The notes beneath the pieces are model-generated. The model had not been told where the DNA came from, searched no databases, and saw only the letters and a list, made by a program, of their open reading frames with translations. 64,000 bases of DNA, from positions 124,001-188,000 of the forward strand of contig CACKBZ010000001.1 of assembly GCA_902598525.1 (NCBI GenBank), read 5' to 3'. The translations under genes and the position numbers were made by a program. This DNA is from an uncultured Bacteroidota bacterium. GTDB taxonomy: Bacteria; Bacteroidota; Bacteroidia; Flavobacteriales; Flavobacteriaceae. This document shows positions 59,058 to 64,000 of this stretch, in pieces. Within the stretch, counting starts at the first letter, position 1. Every line of letters starts with the position of its first letter.

Positions 59058-60056
59058 TCAATTAAAATAATCGTATGGCACTTTCCTCTGATAATAATCA
59101 ATTATGTAATTGGAAACTTTATTATAAGATAAAATCCCATCCTCTTGTTTATTCGATTTCAGGTAAAAGTCATATAAATAGTTAGCTATTCGGTCAAAAA
59201 AATTATTATAATATTTATTCCAGAATTCTGAATTATTTCTTATGTCAGATTTAACCTTTGGGTCTAGTCTTGAGGTGTAATCCTCAAGTTTTTCGTAATG
59301 ATTTTTACTTACTTCGTTTAGTAGATTTAAAAGAGCATTAAAATAGCCAGAATATCTAACGTTTGCATTATCACTCTCTATCGATTTAACAAACCCATAA
59401 AAGCTTGCTTCTGCTTCATCTGCATATCCCAATTGATGAGCTTGTTCATGAAAAATAACTAATGGTAAATCAATTTTTGGAATATCACCATTAATTACTG
59501 ATTCTGATGTAAATGGGATAAAGTGCCCAGAAACTGTCTGATAAAGAAGTATACTGGGTATGATTGACTGTTTTGTATTAAAACTAGTTGAGTTAGTTAG
59601 TTCAAAAAAGTTTAAGTCATTAAAATCTTCAATTATTAGTACTTCTTCGTTAATCCTTGAAATAATATTATCCAAAGTTTTATCTAGATCCTCAAACTTG
59701 TAATCATCCTTAATGTTTAATTTTTTAGAGATAGATGTTCTAAAATAATTTAATCCCCAAAAAGAATAAAAAATAAAGTAAACAATTGAAATAAATGCTA
59801 ATAAGTTAATTGAATCATTTAGTTTAAATGAAAATACTCTGTAAGTAAGATAAATAAGTAAAATTAAGGCAATTAGATATAAAACCTCACCAACGGGAAT
59901 ATCAATATTAGAATATAAAAAAGAATTAATTCTAAGTATAAATTTATATAGGTAGCCAGAGTAATATTCATCTACTATTGATGGATTATTCTGAATATAA
60001 TTAACTAATAATATTTGGGGTATTAGAGCTAGAGCAAAAATACTTTTAACTTTCAT
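59058..60056 (-). CDS. DUF3810 membrane protein with HExxH zinc-peptidase-like motif
   Basis: 332-residue protein. It has hydrophobic segments near 6-20, 55-75 and 82-100, then an extracytoplasmic domain containing HEQAH (203-207) followed by GYADEAEASFYGF, in which Glu214 or Glu216 could be the third zinc ligand. The HExxH...E arrangement resembles gluzincin-type metallopeptidases. DUF3810 is a Bacteroidota and Firmicutes family without an assigned substrate. The gene abuts and overlaps the PPIase gene by one base, so both belong to one unit and may act on exported proteins. Confidence 0.85.
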   Translation of the reverse strand: MKVKSIFALALIPQILLVNYIQNNPSIVDEYYSGYLYKFILRINSFLYSNIDIPVGEVLYLIALILLIYLTYRVFSFKLNDSINLLAFISIVYFIFYSFWGLNYFRTSISKKLNIKDDYKFEDLDKTLDNIISRINEEVLIIEDFNDLNFFELTNSTSFNTKQSIIPSILLYQTVSGHFIPFTSESVINGDIPKIDLPLVIFHEQAHQLGYADEAEASFYGFVKSIESDNANVRYSGYFNALLNLLNEVSKNHYEKLEDYTSRLDPKVKSDIRNNSEFWNKYYNNFFDRIANYLYDFYLKSNKQEDGILSYNKVSNYIIDYYQRKVPYDYFN

Positions 60057-61084
60057 TAATTTATGTCGAGTAATTCAACTTCAAATATTAATGTCGCATT
60101 AGGGGGTATAACTCCATTCCCAGCACCAGTTGGTCCATAGCCTAGTTCACTAGGAATCACTAGTGTAGCTTTAGACCCCTTGTTTAGAAGCTGCATTGCT
60201 TCATCCCATCCTTTAATAACTTGACCTACACCACAAGTAAATTCAATAGGTTCTCCTCTGGTGAAAGATGAGTCAATTACTGATCCATCAATAAGACTTA
60301 AGGAGTAATGAACAGATAAGACATCATTTATTTTTGCATTAGAGCCACTTCCTTTTTTTGAAATTTTATATTTTAAACCACTTTCAGTTTCAATCATTCC
60401 TTTTGTTATATCCTTTAAAAGGTTAGCTTCTTGTTCAGCCTTTAAAATATCTGCCTGACTTTTATTTGTTATGTAATCCTCAAAAATTTTAGGTGCATCA
60501 AAATTTTCTGCGTCTTTTCCAATTCTGATTATTTTTACACTTTTGATTAGATCATCTTGGGCGATCTTGTCAACCACCTCTAGACCAGTACTATCTAATG
60601 CAGTACTAACTTTTCCAAAAACAGAATGTTTACCGTCAAGCCATGGAGTTTCAACATGAGTTATAAAAAATTGGCTTCCATTTGTACCTGGTCCAGCATT
60701 AGCCATTGATAAAATCCCTGGTCCAGTATGTTTAAGCTCGTCACTAAATTCATCATCGAACTGAAATCCTGGTCCTCCAGAGCCTGTTCCAGTTGGATCT
60801 CCACCCTGAATCATAAAATTCTCAATAACTCGATGAAATTTTAAACCATCATAATATGGTTTGCCTGAGTATTCTTCTGCAGCTGCAGGATGATTTCCTT
60901 CAGATAATGCAACAAAATTTGATACTGTTAAAGGTGTCTTTTTGTAGAATAGTTCCAATAGTATGTCACCTTTAGAGGTTTCCATATTTGCATATATTCC
61001 TTCATTTAGTTCAGAGTAATCGTTCATATTACAAGAGTTTAGTGTTTGAATTAGTGTTATGAATATTATAATTTTTTTAATCAT
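60056..61084 (-). CDS. Cyclophilin-FKBP fusion peptidylprolyl isomerase lipoprotein
   Basis: 342-residue lipoprotein with lipobox TLNSC (Cys18). The first half (about 30-200) is a cyclophilin: [25 protein letters not shown] and [25 protein letters not shown] with active-site residues. A short linker leads to an FKBP domain (about 235-342) with [19 protein letters not shown] and [28 protein letters not shown]. Two isomerase folds in one surface or periplasmic lipoprotein should assist folding of exported proteins. This fusion is known in Flavobacteria. It overlaps nrnA by 8 bp. Confidence 0.94.
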   Translation of the reverse strand: MIKKIIIFITLIQTLNSCNMNDYSELNEGIYANMETSKGDILLELFYKKTPLTVSNFVALSEGNHPAAAEEYSGKPYYDGLKFHRVIENFMIQGGDPTGTGSGGPGFQFDDEFSDELKHTGPGILSMANAGPGTNGSQFFITHVETPWLDGKHSVFGKVSTALDSTGLEVVDKIAQDDLIKSVKIIRIGKDAENFDAPKIFEDYITNKSQADILKAEQEANLLKDITKGMIETESGLKYKISKKGSGSNAKINDVLSVHYSLSLIDGSVIDSSFTRGEPIEFTCGVGQVIKGWDEAMQLLNKGSKATLVIPSELGYGPTGAGNGVIPPNATLIFEVELLDIN

Positions 61085-62087
61085 AATTTTCTTTTAAATA
61101 TTGTCTAATATCCTTAATAAATTTTTCTTCAGTTTCTTTCAGGCTTAATTTTGAAATTCCTCCAGCAGCATAGATATGACCTCCACCGTTGAAATATTTT
61201 GAAGCAAAGATATTAACTTTAAAATCACCTTTGGATCTAAACGAAATTTTAATTAATTCTTCTTCTTTTTTCTCTATAAATAATACTGAACATAATATTC
61301 CCTCAACACTAAGTCCAAAATTCACAAAACCTTCACTATCACCTTTTTTGAAATTACTCGACTTTTGATCTTCATCTGTTAACATTGTATATAATATTGG
61401 AAGATCTCCCACTTTTTTAAAATTATTAATTGTTGTTCCAAGTAGCTTTAATCTGTCAAATTGAAAGTTATTGTGTAAATTTTCGAAAATATAAGTAACA
61501 TCTACTCCATAGTCAATTAATTTAGAACCTACTAACAATGTTTTAGAGGTTGTAGAAGGGAAACGAAAAGAGCCTGTATCTGCCACAATACCAGTATAAA
61601 GGCATGTAGCTATATCATTATCAATTTTATCTGGATTAAGAAATGTTATAAAATCATAGATCATCTCACTCGTTGAACTCATTTCAGAATTAGATATCAT
61701 ATAGGTGGCGAAGTCAGATGGATTTTCATGGTGATCAATCATAATTATAGTTGCTGTTGACTTAGATATTTTATATGAAACATTTTTAGCTCTTCCGAGG
61801 CTATTGAAATCTAGTGTAAAAATAATTTCAGCTTCTTGAAATAAAACGTCTGATTCTTCTCTATTAGATTCATATACTAGAACTTTATCTGAGCTAGGCA
61901 AAAAATTGAGAATTTGAGTGAACTCATTTGGAGATATAACATTTACTTCATGCTTATCTTTAAAAAAATGAAATAGGGCGAGACAACTTCCAAGAGCATC
62001 TGCATCAGGACTGCTATGTGGTATTAAAATGATTTTCTTTTTTGAAGACAGAATACTTTTAATACTTTCAAGAATCTTCTTATCCAT
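61077..62087 (-). CDS. nrnA: DHH/DHHA1 phosphoesterase, NrnA-like oligoribonuclease/pAp phosphatase
   Basis: 336-residue enzyme that degrades short RNA oligomers and may dephosphorylate pAp. The DHH core is complete: [34 protein letters not shown], and a C-terminal DHHA1 substrate-binding loop [12 protein letters not shown]. It overlaps the PPIase gene by 8 bp downstream. A TATATTAG motif 7 bases before the ATG and a TAAATTTG motif on the other side serve the divergent pair nrnA and ndk. Confidence 0.9.
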   Translation of the reverse strand: MDKKILESIKSILSSKKKIILIPHSSPDADALGSCLALFHFFKDKHEVNVISPNEFTQILNFLPSSDKVLVYESNREESDVLFQEAEIIFTLDFNSLGRAKNVSYKISKSTATIIMIDHHENPSDFATYMISNSEMSSTSEMIYDFITFLNPDKIDNDIATCLYTGIVADTGSFRFPSTTSKTLLVGSKLIDYGVDVTYIFENLHNNFQFDRLKLLGTTINNFKKVGDLPILYTMLTDEDQKSSNFKKGDSEGFVNFGLSVEGILCSVLFIEKKEEELIKISFRSKGDFKVNIFASKYFNGGGHIYAAGGISKLSLKETEEKFIKDIRQYLKENYD

Positions 62088-62094
62088 GAGTCGG

Positions 62095-62102
62095 CTAATA
62101 TA
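62095..62102 (-). promoter_or_regulatory. Putative -7 element of nrnA (TATATTAG)
   Basis: The minus strand reads TATATTAG followed by C, ending 7 bases before the start codon, so the transcript would have an extremely short leader. It is one mismatch from TAnnTTTG. Confidence 0.4.
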
Positions 62103-62163
62103 ATATTATATTGAAAATTAAAATAAAGTAATTGGTAAAACTTTGATTAATGATAGATATTAT

Positions 62164-62171
62164 TAAATTTG
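62164..62171 (+). promoter_or_regulatory. -7 promoter element of ndk
   Basis: TAAATTTG matches TAnnTTTG exactly and ends 4 bases before the ndk ATG, implying a leaderless or nearly leaderless transcript, as for sucC and rpe. Confidence 0.55.
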
Positions 62172-62175
62172 CCGC

Positions 62176-62598
62176 ATGGAATCAAACAGAACATTCACTA
62201 TGTTAAAACCTGACTCAATTGAGCAGGGCTTTATGCTTCCAATTTTAAATATGATTCAAGATGCAGGGTTTAACATAATTGCTCTTAAGTATAAAAAAAT
62301 GACTAGAGATGAAGCTAAACAATTCTATTCAATTCATTCAGATAAGCCATTTTTTAAAGATCTAATTAAATTTATGACAAGAGGGCCGATAGTTGCAGCA
62401 GCGTTAGAAAAGAACAATGCAGTTGAGGACTTTAGAGCTTTAATAGGATCTACTGATCCTAAAGATGCTTTAGATGGAACAATTAGAAAAAAATATGCTA
62501 AATCAAAAGGTGAAAATGCAGTGCATGGGTCTGATAGTGATGAGAATGCGGCTATTGAAATTAGCTTTCATTTTAAAAATAACGAGATTTTTAGTTAA
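62176..62598 (+). CDS. ndk: Nucleoside diphosphate kinase
   Basis: 140-residue enzyme that transfers the gamma-phosphate between nucleoside di- and triphosphates. N-terminal [14 protein letters not shown], and the phospho-histidine His117 in NAVHGSDS with the following [11 protein letters not shown], are diagnostic. Length is normal. The gene stands alone; its 3' end overlaps the convergent DUF721 gene by 8 bp. Confidence 0.97.
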   Translation: MESNRTFTMLKPDSIEQGFMLPILNMIQDAGFNIIALKYKKMTRDEAKQFYSIHSDKPFFKDLIKFMTRGPIVAAALEKNNAVEDFRALIGSTDPKDALDGTIRKKYAKSKGENAVHGSDSDENAAIEISFHFKNNEIFS

Positions 62599-62884
62599 GA
62601 ACTAAATCTTTCACATACTCTTTACCCAATTCCTTATTAATAAGATTAATTACTTTTCTCTTTTCGAAAGTGAGCTCCTCCTTAAGTACTGAAGATTTTA
62701 ATTTTATGAATAGCACACCTTTCTTATATTTTACAGTATAGGTATATTTCTGTATGTTTTTACCCATTGTTTTTACCCATGCCTCTTGAACTTTAAGATT
62801 ATCAATACCAATCCTAAATTGTTTTTGCGAGAGCACGTCATCTAATACTTTTGATATATTTTTTATTTCACCTCTTTTAACCAT
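62591..62884 (-). CDS. DUF721 (DciA-like) protein
   Basis: 97-residue basic protein when started at the ATG at 62882-62884 ([18 protein letters not shown]). A longer frame would begin at 62908, inside recF. The core [14 protein letters not shown]...[32 protein letters not shown] is the DUF721 pattern, a family that includes DciA, a helicase-loading replication factor, and usually neighbours recF/dnaA. It overlaps recF by 8 bp with this start and converges with ndk over 8 bp. Confidence 0.86.
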   Translation of the reverse strand: MVKRGEIKNISKVLDDVLSQKQFRIGIDNLKVQEAWVKTMGKNIQKYTYTVKYKKGVLFIKLKSSVLKEELTFEKRKVINLINKELGKEYVKDLVLN

Positions 62885-63977
62885 TTGAATATATTTCCTG
62901 TAAATCAAAAATTTCTTCTTTGTTTTTTAGTCCTGATAAAGCATCCTTAACCCTGTCAATATGTGTGTCAGTAATAAATATTTGACCAAAATCTTTATTT
63001 TCGAGGATTTGAACTATTTGACGAACTCTTTCCTGATCAAGTTTATCAAAAATATCATCAAGTAGTACAAGTGGTGAATTACCAAATTCTGTTTTATAAT
63101 AGTCAAATTGAGCTAGCTTTAAGGCAATAAGAAATGATTTTTGTTGACCTTGACTACCAAAGTTTTTAATCTTGTTGTTTTCAATTGTAAAGTTAAGATC
63201 ATCTTTGTGAATCCCCTTAGATGTATATTGTAAAAATCTGTCTTTAGATTCGCTATCTTGTAAAATTTCTGAAAAACTACCTGAATTTAGATCACTCTTA
63301 TAAGTTATGTCGACAAATTCGTTGCCAGAACTGATTTCAGAATAATAATTTTTAAAAATTGGAATAAAGGTCTTTAAAAAATTATTTCTTTCTTTAAATA
63401 TAGGAGTTCCTAAAGTGATTAACTGTTGATTGTAGGTATCAAGAGTATCTTTGTCAAATTTTCTATTAATGAAAAAGTACTTTAATAGTGAATTTCTTTG
63501 AATTATAACTTTACCGTAATCAATAACTTTTTGTAAATAAATTTTGTCAACTTGACCTATTACTGAATCTATAAATTTTCTTCTCATCTCACTACCTTCA
63601 GTGATTAAATTTCTGTCATGAGGTGATATTATAATTAAGTTTATCAAGCCAATGTGGTCTGATATTCTTTTATATTGTTTACCATTTTTTTTTATTATTT
63701 TCTTATCTCCACTTTTATAATAGCAGTGAACCTTTTCATCTCTATTATTAATTTCAAAGTTGCCGTTAATTGAAAAAAAATCTTCACCAATTTTTACATT
63801 TTGTGATGTTGATGGGTTAAAGTAGCTTTTTGTAAAAGCAAGATGATATATTGAATCAATTATATTAGTCTTGCCAATACCATTTTTACCAATAAAACAA
63901 TTGATCTTTTTATTAAAATTGAACTTAAGTTTATCTAAGTTCTTATAGTTATCAATTTTTAGAGAATTTAAAAACAT
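62877..63977 (-). CDS. recF: DNA replication and repair protein RecF
   Basis: 366-residue SMC-like ATPase that loads RecA at single-strand gaps with RecO/RecR. Walker A GKNGIGKT is at 30-37, the ABC signature GSQGQQKSF and Walker B LVLLDDIFDKLD are in place, and the C-terminal ITDTHIDRV gives the D-loop/His switch. Length is normal. Its stop overlaps the DUF721 start. Only 23 bases remain upstream to the window edge, so the next gene and its promoter are not visible. Confidence 0.97.
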   Translation of the reverse strand: MFLNSLKIDNYKNLDKLKFNFNKKINCFIGKNGIGKTNIIDSIYHLAFTKSYFNPSTSQNVKIGEDFFSINGNFEINNRDEKVHCYYKSGDKKIIKKNGKQYKRISDHIGLINLIIISPHDRNLITEGSEMRRKFIDSVIGQVDKIYLQKVIDYGKVIIQRNSLLKYFFINRKFDKDTLDTYNQQLITLGTPIFKERNNFLKTFIPIFKNYYSEISSGNEFVDITYKSDLNSGSFSEILQDSESKDRFLQYTSKGIHKDDLNFTIENNKIKNFGSQGQQKSFLIALKLAQFDYYKTEFGNSPLVLLDDIFDKLDQERVRQIVQILENKDFGQIFITDTHIDRVKDALSGLKNKEEIFDLQEIYSNG

Positions 63978-64000
63978 AATTGCTTTTCAAAATAAAACAT

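Noticed and set aside
63978-64000. Short minus-strand frame ending just before recF, perhaps the tail of the next gene.
   Set aside because: Only 23 bases are visible, too little to support any call.
1-64000. Search for tRNA, rRNA, CRISPR arrays, insertion sequences, phage or toxin-antitoxin and defence genes.
   Set aside because: No gap is long enough for more than a small RNA gene, none of the gaps shows tRNA-like or repeat-array structure, and every long frame is accounted for by core-type genes.

Overview
The window is one contiguous, very gene-dense (no gap over about 225 bp), strongly AT-rich stretch of a flavobacterial (Bacteroidota) chromosome, most likely from a streamlined marine-type lineage. 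The evidence is a 287-residue primary sigma factor of the Bacteroidota type, recurrent TAnnTTTG-like -7 promoter elements, a SusC/SusD pair, a TamL-type lipoprotein Omp85, DUF3810, an FtsZ ending in LHDNVD, and several TTG starts with hardly any Shine-Dalgarno signals. No rRNA, tRNA, CRISPR array, insertion sequence, phage gene or defence system was seen. This is core chromosome, and I did not find a clearly new multi-gene system.

Layout. 1-1360 (minus): alpha/beta hydrolase, then engB (cut by the window edge). 1361-1573: divergent control region with three perfect 10-bp MraZ boxes and a -7 element. 1574-16841 (plus): complete dcw cluster, mraZ-rsmH-ftsL-ftsI-murE-mraY-murD-ftsW-murG-murC-ftsQ-ftsA-ftsZ, plus a yqeY-like gene, with nearly every junction overlapping or a few bases apart. 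16859-28253 (minus): kynU, an SGNH lipoprotein, rpe, rpoD, pnp, rpsO, accD, class II fba, tamL, rlmB. 28270-34158 (minus): an orphan SusC-SusD-lipoprotein operon closed by a strong hairpin terminator and visibly less AT-rich than its surroundings. 34382-35593 (minus): lysA. 35668-37401 (plus): sucC and hsp20. 37418-42881 (minus, after a bidirectional terminator): sua5-like, cca, ctaA, a pRiA4b ORF-3-like gene and uvrB in one overlapping operon. 42960-43960 (plus): ruvX, def. 43957-50686 and onward to 54621 (minus): relA/spoT-fur-purA-ostA, and TPR-DUF368-aroE-DUF349. 54679-61084 (minus): two secreted amidohydrolase-like proteins, DUF3810 and a cyclophilin-FKBP fusion lipoprotein; then nrnA. 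62176-62598 (plus): ndk. 62591-63977 (minus): recF and DUF721.

How the genes fit together. The dcw cluster supplies lipid II (MurC-E, MraY, MurG) and the divisome (FtsL, Q, I, W, A, Z). MraZ probably controls it through the repeats overlapping its promoter. DUF368, the family of undecaprenyl-phosphate translocases, would recycle the lipid carrier for the same pathway, and lysA draws on the diaminopimelate pool that MurE uses. RelA/SpoT sits immediately upstream of fur and purA, joining stringent response, metal response and purine synthesis in one transcript. TamL, the OstA-like protein and the SusCD pair serve the outer membrane.

Limits. Functional calls rest on motif recognition by eye. 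Promoters are motif matches, not mapped start sites. Start codons were moved from the longest frame where overlap, length or signal peptide argued for it: murG, ruvX, the smaller amidohydrolase and DUF721.
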